Of a stretch of 64,000 bases of DNA, positions 33,765-41,758 are shown piece by piece. The position numbers and the translations under genes are program-made. Source of the DNA: CAVOEB01 sp965249645 (GTDB lineage Bacteria > Pseudomonadota > Alphaproteobacteria > UBA828 > JAPUJA01); NCBI GenBank assembly GCA_965249645.1, contig CBDFML010000012.1:1178001-1242000 (forward strand). The letters run 5' to 3'. The notes beneath the pieces were generated by a model. That model saw only the letters and a list, made by a program, of their open reading frames with translations, did not search any database and had not been told where the DNA came from. How positions within the stretch are numbered: position 1 is the stretch's first letter; each line of letters opens with the position of its first letter.

Positions 33765-35330
33765 CTAGTGCTGGTGGTGGCCATGCCCGTGGTCATGGCC
33801 GTGATCGTACCACTCCCCGGTGGCGTTGACGCCGTGCCGGGCCGCCTCGCGCAGGCCGAAGAGCACGCGGGGCAATGATTCGGTGAGATCCTCAGCGATC
33901 AGGCCCGGCCCGACAAGGCTTGCCGTCTCGCCGTGAAGCCACGCCGCCGCGCAGGCGGCCTCGAAGGCGGGCATACCCTGGGCGAGCAGGCCCACCACCA
34001 GCCCCGCCAGCACGTCGCCCGCCCCCGCCGTGGCAAGTTCGGCGGGCGCGTTGGTGTTGATCGACGCCCGGCCGTCGGGCGCGGCGATCACCGTGTCGCC
34101 GCCCTTGAGCAGGACGACCGCACCGGCTTGGGCGGCGGCCCGCCTCGTGCGCTCGAGACGGCCGCCGGAGGGGTCGAAAATGCGGGCGAATTCATCGTCG
34201 TGCGGAGTTAAGATACAAGGAGAGATTATCGCCTTAAACAATTGATTTGGCTTTGATTTAAACACTGTCAATGAATCGGCATCGAGCACGCAGGGCCGCT
34301 CGGCCGCGAGCAATTGGAGGGTCATCGCCCGGCAGTGATCGTCGAGTCCGCAACCGGGCCCGATGAGGGCGGCGTTCTTGCGCGGATCGTCGAGCATCTC
34401 GGCAAGCTGTTCGGCGCTATCGACCGCCCGGTTCATCACCGCCGTCTGCTGCGCCGCGTAGACCGGCAACGCGTTGCCCGGACAGGCGACGGTGACGAGA
34501 CCGGCACCGACGCGGAGCGCGGCGCGCGCCGCCATGCGGGCCGCGCCCGAGGTGGCGACGCCGCCGCCCACCACGACGGCGTGACCGCGGCTGTATTTGT
34601 GCCCGGTAATTTGGGGCCAGGGATAGGCATCGAGCCAGCAGCCCGGCTGGTTTTCGGTGGTGTTGGGGCCCACGGCCGCGACGGTGTCGGCGGTGATGCC
34701 GATGTCGGCGACCTCGACCTCGCCGCAATGGACACGGCCGGGCAGCAGCAGATGACCGGGCTTGCGCCGGCAGAAGGTGACCGTGAGAGCGCAGCGGGGT
34801 GCGGCACCCAGAACCTCGCCCGTCTGGCCATCGACGCCGCTCGGAATATCGACGGCAACGCAAGGCAGGCGGCGGGAATCGATCGCCTCGACGGTCTCGC
34901 GCACGGGACCGTCGAGTGCGCGGCCCAAACCAACGCCGAACAGGGCGTCGACCACCAGATCGGCACCGTCAAGAATTTCGGGTGTCACGCCCACGGGCTT
35001 GCGTTTCCAGCGTTTCGCCATGAGTGCGGCGTCGCCCTTGAGCCGGGCCGGCGCGCCGAGTAGCCCGAGCCGGACATTCCAGCCCATCTTCGCCAGATGG
35101 CGGGCAATGACGAAGCCGTCGCCGCCGTTGTTGCCCGGACCGCACAGCACCGTAACCGTGCCGGTTGCAAAACGACGCTCGATCGCCTCGGCCGTGGCGC
35201 GCCCGGCGTTTTCCATCAGCACGGCGCCCTTGGTGCCGCCTTTGATGGTTGCGCCGTCGCAGGCGTACATTTCCTCGACCGATAGAATCTCGACGGCGAC
35301 GCCCGCCGGCGTGATGCTACGCGGTGCCAT
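33765..35330 (-). CDS. nnr: Bifunctional NAD(P)H-hydrate repair enzyme (epimerase and dehydratase)
   Basis: It repairs hydrated NAD(P)H: the N-terminal YjeF-type domain epimerises NAD(P)HX and the C-terminal kinase-like domain dehydrates it using ADP. The 521 residues show GPGNNGGDGFVIARHLAKMG near 65-84, AVDIPSGVDGQTGEVLG near 158-174, and the dehydratase motifs LTPHDDEFARIF and NTNAPAELATAGAGDVLAG near 430-447. The start MAPRSITPA has GGGGGAG about eight bases before its ATG. The tail is a histidine-rich run (DHGHDHGHGHHQH) that could bind metal; it is beyond the family end. Confidence 0.94.
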   Translation of the reverse strand: MAPRSITPAGVAVEILSVEEMYACDGATIKGGTKGAVLMENAGRATAEAIERRFATGTVTVLCGPGNNGGDGFVIARHLAKMGWNVRLGLLGAPARLKGDAALMAKRWKRKPVGVTPEILDGADLVVDALFGVGLGRALDGPVRETVEAIDSRRLPCVAVDIPSGVDGQTGEVLGAAPRCALTVTFCRRKPGHLLLPGRVHCGEVEVADIGITADTVAAVGPNTTENQPGCWLDAYPWPQITGHKYSRGHAVVVGGGVATSGAARMAARAALRVGAGLVTVACPGNALPVYAAQQTAVMNRAVDSAEQLAEMLDDPRKNAALIGPGCGLDDHCRAMTLQLLAAERPCVLDADSLTVFKSKPNQLFKAIISPCILTPHDDEFARIFDPSGGRLERTRRAAAQAGAVVLLKGGDTVIAAPDGRASINTNAPAELATAGAGDVLAGLVVGLLAQGMPAFEAACAAAWLHGETASLVGPGLIAEDLTESLPRVLFGLREAARHGVNATGEWYDHGHDHGHGHHQH

Positions 35331-35432
35331 GAAAGTCTCCCCCGAGCGGATGGCTTCCTTTACACTGGCGCAAAGAATAGCGCGCCGCGCCGGGCCTGTC
35401 GTGGCCCAAAGGCGCGGCTCCCGGGAGACATC

Positions 35433-36836
35433 ATGAGCAGCGACATCCCCCGCCACGACACAAATTTCAAGGCTGCCTTCCGCTATCAGCGGGACCGAGG
35501 CGATGGCTCGCCGCGCCCGATTGAGCGTCCCGCCTGCCCGACGGCGGAAGAGACGGCGCAGGCAGTGCGCGAGGGCATGGACACCGCCGTGGGCGTCTTC
35601 GACGCCTGTTTGGAGCGGATCGAGGCGGTAGAGCCGGAGGTGGGTGCGTGGATCCACCTCGCCCCGGACGTGGGCCGCGCCATGGCCGAGCCGGTGGACG
35701 CGGGACCCAAAGACGGGGCGCTCGCCGGGGTGCCGGTAGCGCTGAAAGACGTGATAGACACCGCCGACTTGTCGACGGAAAAGGGCACGCCGGTCTGCGA
35801 GGGCCGGCGCCCGAAGACGGACGCCACGGTGGTGAGCCGATTGAAGGCAGCCGGCGCGGTGCTGCCCGGCAAGGCGGTGACAACGGAATTCGCCTATTTC
35901 ACCCCGGGCAAGACGCGCAATCCCTACGATCTGAACCGCACGCCGGGCGGCTCGTCGAGCGGACCGGGAGCCGCGGTGGGCGCCGGAATGGTGCCCGTGG
36001 CCATCGGCGGCCAGACGGTCGGCTCCGTGATCCGGCCCGCCTCGTTCTGCGGCGTGTGGGGGATGAAGCCCAGCTTCGGGCTGATCCCGGTGACGGGCGT
36101 CGATCCCATCGCCCATTCGCTCGATCACCTCGGCGTCTTCGCCCAAAACGCCCGCGACATCGCCTTGGTGATCGACGCGGTCTCGGGCGACGATGGGATC
36201 GACGACGTGGCCACCGGCCAGAAGCCAAGCGCCTTGCTGGCCGCGCTTGAGCGACCGCTCAAGCGACCGCGCCTCGGCTTCGTGCGGACCTTCGCGTGGG
36301 AGCATCTCGACGACGGGCTGGACGAGCTGTTCGAGGCGGTGGCCGAGGAGCTGGGCGCGACCGAGATCGAGATGCCGCACATCTTCGAGACCACTTACAA
36401 CACCCACCGCGCCATCTTTCTGGCAGAAATGGCATTCCACCGCGCCGAGGCCTACGCCAGCCAGCGCCACCGGCTCTCGCCGACCCTGGTCGAGGGCATC
36501 GAAGCGGGCATGGAGATCAGCGTCGAGAGCTATATCGAGGCGCAGCGTCGGGCGGCGGAGATGCGCGCGGAGCTGGCCGCCCTGCTGACAGGCTTCGACG
36601 CCGTGATCAGCCCTTGCGCGAAGGGCGAGGCGCCGCTCGGCATTCACGCGACCGGCGATCCGATCTTCTGCATGCTCTGGACGATGATGGGCGCGCCCGC
36701 CGTCAGCATTCCCGCGCTCGAGGGGCCCAACGGCCTGCCCGTCGGTTTGCAGGTGAACGGGCCGCGCCGGACGGACAACGCAGTGCTGCGCGCCGCGGCC
36801 TGGATCGGCGACGCGCTGGGCGTGGCAGTGCCATGA
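35433..36836 (+). CDS. Amidase signature enzyme
   Basis: This amidohydrolase has 467 residues. The Ser-cisSer-Lys triad is visible: Lys105 (PVALKDVIDT), the Gly/Ser loop PGGSSSGPGAAVGAG near 171-185 with the cis-Ser near 175, and the nucleophile Ser198 (GGQTVGSVIRPAS). That loop reads VGSVIR instead of the common GGSIRI, so substrate scope may differ. It is not a GatA, since no gatB or gatC lies nearby. It overlaps the next gene by four bases (ATGA), so its product may act together with the FIST and YjbQ proteins. Substrate unknown. Confidence 0.9.
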   Translation: MSSDIPRHDTNFKAAFRYQRDRGDGSPRPIERPACPTAEETAQAVREGMDTAVGVFDACLERIEAVEPEVGAWIHLAPDVGRAMAEPVDAGPKDGALAGVPVALKDVIDTADLSTEKGTPVCEGRRPKTDATVVSRLKAAGAVLPGKAVTTEFAYFTPGKTRNPYDLNRTPGGSSSGPGAAVGAGMVPVAIGGQTVGSVIRPASFCGVWGMKPSFGLIPVTGVDPIAHSLDHLGVFAQNARDIALVIDAVSGDDGIDDVATGQKPSALLAALERPLKRPRLGFVRTFAWEHLDDGLDELFEAVAEELGATEIEMPHIFETTYNTHRAIFLAEMAFHRAEAYASQRHRLSPTLVEGIEAGMEISVESYIEAQRRAAEMRAELAALLTGFDAVISPCAKGEAPLGIHATGDPIFCMLWTMMGAPAVSIPALEGPNGLPVGLQVNGPRRTDNAVLRAAAWIGDALGVAVP

Positions 36837-37945
36837 CCGTTTGCCGCGCCGCCCACGCCGCCGCCCCCCACTGGACGGAAGCCGCCGTGCTGTGCGCCGA
36901 GCAGCTCGAAGGCCAGGACGCGGGGCGACCGGGCGGCGGGCTCGGTTTTATCTACACCACCGATTCCTTTGCCGACGCCCTGCCGGAGATCACCGAACAC
37001 CTGCGCAAGGCAACGGGCGTGGAAAGCTGGGTTGGCACGGTGGGCTTCGGCATCTGCGCGATGGGCCGCGACTATTTCGACCAGCCGGCGGTCTCGGTGC
37101 TGATTGCGGACCTGCCCCGGGAATCGTTTCGGGTAATCGGCATGGTGCGCGACGCCGGCGCGGCCGCAGGTGCGGCCGCCACGGGTGACGATCCATCCTT
37201 CGGTGTCGTTCACGCGGACCCGCGCAACTCCGACATTGCCGGCCTGATCGAGGGGTTGGCCGAGCAGAGCAACGGCTATCTGGTGGGCGGGTTGACCAGC
37301 TCGCGCGGCGGCTTTCCACAGATCAGCCGGGATATGGCAGAGGGTGGAATTTCGGGCGTGCTGCTGTCGAGCGACGTGCCGGTGGTTACCGCGCTGACGC
37401 AAAGTTGCGAGCCGCTGGGGCCCTATCACGACGTGACCGAGTGCGAGGAGAATATCGTTATCGAGCTCGACGGTCGCTCGGCGGTCGACGTGTTTGCCGA
37501 GGACGTGGTGGCCGGCCTCGGCGACGAGATCAGCGATCTCTCGGACGTGGTGCTGGCGGCGTTTCCCGTGGTGGGCTCGGATACCGGCGATTATCTCGCC
37601 CGCCAGCTCGTGGGATTCGATTCCGAACGCGGCGTGATCGGAGTGAACCAGCTGCTCTCCCACGGCGACCGCATGATGTTTTGCCGCCGCGACCGGGCGG
37701 CAGCGGAGCGCGACTTCGAGCGCATGCTGGCCAACCTCAAGGACCGGCTGTCCGGTCCGCCCAAGGGCGGGCTCTATTATTCCTGTCTCGCGCGGGGGCC
37801 CAACCTGTTCGGCGCGGGCGGCTGGGAGGCCAACGCGATCCACAGTGCGCTGGGCGAATTTCCGCTGACCGGCTTCTTCTGCAACGGCGAGATTTCGCAC
37901 AACCGGCTTTACACCTTTACCGGCGTGCTGACCCTGTTTGCGTGA
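36833..37945 (+). CDS. FIST domain protein (N and C domains)
   Basis: FIST domains occur in sensory proteins that are proposed to bind small molecules such as amino acids. This 370-residue copy carries FIST_N (about 10-225, GLGFIYTTDSFADALPEITEHLRKATGVESWVGTVGFGI) and FIST_C (about 240-365, ending FPLTGFFCNGEISHNRLYTFTGVLTLF). No kinase, GGDEF or methyl-accepting domain is attached, so it is a stand-alone form. It overlaps the amidase gene and the YjbQ gene by four bases and one base. It may sense or bind the amidase product; that is inference. Confidence 0.88.
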   Translation: MTVCRAAHAAAPHWTEAAVLCAEQLEGQDAGRPGGGLGFIYTTDSFADALPEITEHLRKATGVESWVGTVGFGICAMGRDYFDQPAVSVLIADLPRESFRVIGMVRDAGAAAGAAATGDDPSFGVVHADPRNSDIAGLIEGLAEQSNGYLVGGLTSSRGGFPQISRDMAEGGISGVLLSSDVPVVTALTQSCEPLGPYHDVTECEENIVIELDGRSAVDVFAEDVVAGLGDEISDLSDVVLAAFPVVGSDTGDYLARQLVGFDSERGVIGVNQLLSHGDRMMFCRRDRAAAERDFERMLANLKDRLSGPPKGGLYYSCLARGPNLFGAGGWEANAIHSALGEFPLTGFFCNGEISHNRLYTFTGVLTLFA

Positions 37946-38364
37946 TGAAGAGCTACCGCAAGGAGCTGACCTATCGCGTGCCCGCGCGGCGCGGCCTGAT
38001 CAACATCACCGCCGACGTGGAAGCCTGCCTCGCGGAAAGCGGGATCGAAGAGGGCATGGCGCTGGTCAACCCCATGCACATCACCGCCTCGGTTTTCATC
38101 AACGACGACGAGCGGGGCCTGCACCACGACTACGAGCAATTTCTGGAATCTCTGGTGCCCCACGAGCCGGTTGGCCAGTATCGTCACAACGATACCGGAG
38201 AAGACAACGCCGACGCCCATATCAAACGCCAGGTGATGGGTCGCGAGGTGATCGTCGCAGTGACGGAGGGCCGGTTCGACTTCGGCACCTGGGAGCAAAT
38301 TTTCTACGGCGAGTTCGACGGCAACCGGGCGAAGCGGGTGCTGGTCAAGATCATTGGGGAATAG
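37945..38364 (+). CDS. YjbQ family protein (UPF0047)
   Basis: The 139-residue product begins MKSYRKELTYRVPARRGLINITADVEACLAESGI and carries the family core MHITASVFINDDERGLHHDYEQFLE and DNADAHIKRQVMGREVIVAVTEG. The histidines form the metal-like site of the family, reported to have weak thiamine-phosphate synthase activity. TGATG joins it to the FIST gene (the A of ATG is the last base of the TGA). Why YjbQ should be coupled to an amidase and FIST protein is unclear. Confidence 0.9.
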   Translation: MKSYRKELTYRVPARRGLINITADVEACLAESGIEEGMALVNPMHITASVFINDDERGLHHDYEQFLESLVPHEPVGQYRHNDTGEDNADAHIKRQVMGREVIVAVTEGRFDFGTWEQIFYGEFDGNRAKRVLVKIIGE

Positions 38365-38377
38365 GGGAGGAATAAAT

Positions 38378-39760
38378 ATGGCAACGGCAAGCGCACGGGC
38401 GAACCGGCCCCACGACGAGCATTTCCTCTACGGCAACGCCTACTGGCCCGACGTGGCCGAGAATGGCGGGCTGGCGCTGGAGCGGGGCGAGGGAATCTAC
38501 GTCTTCGACACCTCGGGCAACCGCTACATCGAAGCCATATCCGGCGCCTGGCACATTGCGTTCGGTTTTTCGGAACAGCGCCTGATCGACGCCATGACCG
38601 AGCAGATGAACCGGCTTCCCGCCTATCACTCGTTCTTCGGCCGGGTTTCGGAGAAGGCGCTGGAGTTGGCCGACCGCCTGACCGAGGTAGCCCCCATGCC
38701 CGTGGGCAAGGTGTTCTTCTCCAACTCGGGCTCGGAGGCGAACGAGACCGCGATCAAGATGATCTGGCTGATCAACTGGTCCAAGGGGCGGCCCGAAAAG
38801 CGCAAGATCATCTCGCGGAAAAAGGCCTATCACGGCAGCACCATCGTGGCGGGCAGCCTGATCGGCAAGGACTACATCCACCCCTTCGGCCTGCCGGTGC
38901 CCGAGGTGTGCTACGCCGACCTGCCCCATTACTGGCGGTACGCCAAAGCAGGCGAAAGCGAGGAGGACTACGCGACGCGTCTTGCCCAGCGGCTCGACGC
39001 CCTGATCGAGGCAGAAGGTCCCGAAACGGTCGCCGCCTTCATCGCCGATCCAGTGATGTCGGCCGCGGGCGTGATCGCGCCGCCTGCGAGTTATTACGAG
39101 AAGATCCAGGCAGTGCTTGCGAAGCACGACGTGCTGCTGATTTCCGACGAAGTGGTGACCGGTCTGGGCCGGACCGGCGAGTTCTGGGGCGTCCAGACCT
39201 TCGGAGGCAATCCCGATATTGTCACCACCTCGAAGGTGATGTCGGCAGGCTATTACCCAATCGGCGCGACGATGGTCTCGGAAGCACTCTCGACGGAGCT
39301 CGAGGGCGCTTGCGAAAAGGCCGAGGAATTCGCCCACGGTTTTACCACCGGCGGCAGCCCGATCGGTGCGGCGGTGGGTTTACGGGTGATCGACCTGTTG
39401 TTGAAGGATGGCGTGTTCGACCACATGAAGGCAGTCTCGACCGGCTTCGGCGAAGGCTTGCACCGCTTCGACGAGAACCCGTTCATCGGCGAAATCCGCC
39501 AGGTCGGACTGATGGGGGCGTTCGAGCTGGTCGCCGATCAGGAAACCAGCGCGCCCTTCGCGAAGAAACACCTGGCGACCGAGGCGATCTGCCGGATCGG
39601 CCTCGAGCACGGGCTGATTTTGCGTCCCTTGGAGAATGCGGTGATCTTCGCGCCGCCGTTCGTCATCACGGAAAGCGAGATCGACGATCTGTTCACCCGC
39701 ACGGAGCGGGTGATGGAGGATTTCGCCAAACTCGTCGCCGCCGAGGGGATGGGGGCTTAA
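38378..39760 (+). CDS. Class III pyridoxal-phosphate aminotransferase
   Basis: An omega-aminotransferase of the 4-aminobutyrate/beta-alanine:pyruvate family, 460 residues. PLP motifs: NSGSEANETAIKMIW (near 115-129), YHGSTIVAGSLIG, and the acidic DEVVTGLGRTGEFWG (near 256-270). The Schiff-base lysine is in VTTSKVMSAGYYPIGA (near 285). The start codon at 38378 follows GGGGAGG by seven bases. It ends the amidase-FIST-YjbQ operon, 13 bases after YjbQ, suggesting a pathway that hydrolyses an amide and then deaminates the amine. Confidence 0.92.
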   Translation: MATASARANRPHDEHFLYGNAYWPDVAENGGLALERGEGIYVFDTSGNRYIEAISGAWHIAFGFSEQRLIDAMTEQMNRLPAYHSFFGRVSEKALELADRLTEVAPMPVGKVFFSNSGSEANETAIKMIWLINWSKGRPEKRKIISRKKAYHGSTIVAGSLIGKDYIHPFGLPVPEVCYADLPHYWRYAKAGESEEDYATRLAQRLDALIEAEGPETVAAFIADPVMSAAGVIAPPASYYEKIQAVLAKHDVLLISDEVVTGLGRTGEFWGVQTFGGNPDIVTTSKVMSAGYYPIGATMVSEALSTELEGACEKAEEFAHGFTTGGSPIGAAVGLRVIDLLLKDGVFDHMKAVSTGFGEGLHRFDENPFIGEIRQVGLMGAFELVADQETSAPFAKKHLATEAICRIGLEHGLILRPLENAVIFAPPFVITESEIDDLFTRTERVMEDFAKLVAAEGMGA

Positions 39761-39790
39761 TTGACGCGCGGATTATTTCGCTCACGCCAG

Positions 39791-39852
39791 CGAACCTAAC
39801 GGTTCGCGGCTGCGCGGGCGCGCCGCATAAGCGGCGGGCTGCGGTCGCAGCC
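39791..39852 (+). repeat. Dispersed three-hairpin element, copy C
   Basis: Hairpins CGAACC-TAAC-GGTTCG (39791-39806), CGCCGC-ATAA-GCGGCG (39821-39836) and GGCTGC-GGTC-GCAGCC (39837-39852). The first and third have quite different sequences from the other copies yet still pair fully, and the ATAA and GGTC loops are kept. It lies in the gap between the convergent aminotransferase and helicase genes. Confidence 0.82.
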
Positions 39853-39951
39853 TTGGTTCTGTTTGTTTTGAGCCGCCCGCGCACGGTTTGATTTTCCCGC
39901 CGCCGCCCGTGCCAACCCGGCGAGACGGTCAACCCCGGCTCTACGGGCAAA

Positions 39952-41499
39952 TTAGCGATCGAGCAGGAACGCCGGAATGTGATCGCCCCACCCGGCGGGC
40001 GTCTCCTTGGCTTCGACGGGCTTCGACTTCCGGCCGCGGCCGCGCGACGCGGGTTTCTTCGTGGCAACGCCCTTGTCTTCGACCGGCTCGGTCCGAATAT
40101 CCTCAGGCGCGGCGGTCTCGGGTTCGGGAGCTTTTTCTTCAGACGCTTCGGCCGGGGGCGGCCGCGTCTCGGAATCGGCAGCTTTCCGGTCCCGGCCGCG
40201 CGGCGCGCGGGGTTTGGCGTCGGCCTCGTCCGAGAGTTTCCGGCTTCGACCTGCTGAGCGCGAGCGCCGCTTGGGCGCCGGCTTCTTCTCCACCGGGTCG
40301 CTCGCGTCGACGATTTCGGGTTCAACGCCTTCGGGTTCGGCAACGGGCGCCGCGTCGCCGGGCATGACGAGCAGCGGGATGGTCGAGCCGATCAGCCGCT
40401 CGATCGCGTCGACGAACTTGCCGTCGGGCCTCGTGGCGAGGGTAAAGGCGCGGCCCTTCTTGCCGGCGCGCCCGGTGCGCCCGATGCGGTGGACATAATC
40501 CTCGGCGTGCGTGGGCACGTCGAAATTGATCACGAAGGAGAGGTCGTCGATATCGAGGCCGCGCCCGGCGACGTCGCTGGCGACCAGGAACTTGATCTCA
40601 CCCGATTTGAAGCGCCCGAGGGTGTCGGTGCGGCTGCCCTGGTCCATGTCGCCGTGGAGCATGGCGACGGCATCGATACGGTGACGCTTGAGCGACTTGC
40701 CGAGAATATCGACGTCCTTCTTGCGGTTGCAGAAGATCAGCGCATCCTTCACATCGAAGGCGTGGATCAGCTCGCGCAGGCGCTCGCGCTTCTTCTTGAA
40801 GAGGTCCTCGCCGCGCCGCCCGGAGATCGTCAGGATCGAATGGTCGATGCCCTCGGCGGGGCGCGCCGGCGGGGCGACACGAACTTCTTTGGGGTTGCTC
40901 AGGAATTTGTCGGCCAGGCGACGGATTTCGCGCGGCATGGTGGCCGAGAACATCAGGGTTTGGCGCAGCGGCGGGAGCCAGCCGACGATCTTCTCGACAT
41001 CGGGGATGAAGCCCATGTCGAGCATGCGGTCCGCCTCGTCGATAACGAGAAGCTGGACGCCACTCATGATCAGCTTGCCGCGCTCGAAACAATCGAGCAG
41101 GCGGCCGGGCGTCGCGATCAGCACATCGACGCCGCGATCGAGCTTGCGGAATTGTTCGTCGAAAGAGACGCCCCCGATCAGGAGCGCCATCGAGAGCTTC
41201 TTGTGATACTTGCCGTAGATCTCGAAATTTTCGGAAATCTGGGTGGCGAGCTCGCGGGTCGGCGTGAGGATGAGCGAGCGCGGCATGCGCGCGCGCGCGC
41301 GGCCCGAGGCCAGCATATCGAGCATGGGGAGTACGAAGGAAGCGGTTTTGCCGGTGCCGGTCTGGGCGCAGCCCATGACGTCGCGGGCCTGGAAAACGAG
41401 GGGAATTGCCTGGTCCTGGATGGGGGTGGGCACGGTATAGCCAGCGTCCGCTACTGCGCGGAGCAGGTCCGGGCTTAAGCCCAGTTCGTCAAATGTCAT
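39952..41499 (-). CDS. DEAD-box RNA helicase
   Basis: This ATP-dependent RNA helicase has 515 residues, RhlE-like. The motifs are AQTGTGKT (I), PTRELATQI (Ia), VIDEADRMLDMGF (II), FSATMP (III), GRGLDIDDLSFVINFDVP and HRIGRTGRAGKKG (VI). The first residues MTFDELGLSPDLLRAVADAGYTVPTPIQ hold the Q motif. AGAGG precedes the ATG at 41499. The last 150 residues are a charged, low-complexity tail (RRSRSAGRSRK and similar), likely for RNA binding. Within the tail, GAKKE-type codons keep frame. It is probably involved in ribosome assembly or mRNA decay. Confidence 0.94.
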   Translation of the reverse strand: MTFDELGLSPDLLRAVADAGYTVPTPIQDQAIPLVFQARDVMGCAQTGTGKTASFVLPMLDMLASGRARARMPRSLILTPTRELATQISENFEIYGKYHKKLSMALLIGGVSFDEQFRKLDRGVDVLIATPGRLLDCFERGKLIMSGVQLLVIDEADRMLDMGFIPDVEKIVGWLPPLRQTLMFSATMPREIRRLADKFLSNPKEVRVAPPARPAEGIDHSILTISGRRGEDLFKKKRERLRELIHAFDVKDALIFCNRKKDVDILGKSLKRHRIDAVAMLHGDMDQGSRTDTLGRFKSGEIKFLVASDVAGRGLDIDDLSFVINFDVPTHAEDYVHRIGRTGRAGKKGRAFTLATRPDGKFVDAIERLIGSTIPLLVMPGDAAPVAEPEGVEPEIVDASDPVEKKPAPKRRSRSAGRSRKLSDEADAKPRAPRGRDRKAADSETRPPPAEASEEKAPEPETAAPEDIRTEPVEDKGVATKKPASRGRGRKSKPVEAKETPAGWGDHIPAFLLDR

Positions 41500-41758
41500 G
41501 AAACCTCTGAAGCGCGTGCCGGGCATTTTCCCGCTCTCCGCCGTCGCGGGGGCGGCGTCGGGAACGCGACGCGGCCAGCCGGCAGTCTGGAAGATCGACG
41601 GAGCCATTCTCCGCCTCGATACACATCATGTGCGTGTCATGTAGTCGGAATCGGGCAAAAATTCAAGGCTTTCCGCCGCTCACTCCCCTATGTTCGCAGG
41701 CTCATGCCGGGTGTCAGGTTGGGGCCCGACGCCCTGAGCCAACCCCGGCCCCTGGCGC

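Noticed and set aside
33765..36647. One 960-residue open frame on the minus strand
   Set aside because: Only its last 521 residues are the real Nnr; the front part is antisense to the amidase, whose active-site motifs are plain on the other strand.
41285..41302. GCGCGC run in the DEAD-box helicase
   Set aside because: It encodes alternating Arg-Ala in frame without breaking the gene, so it is not a convincing phase-variable tract.
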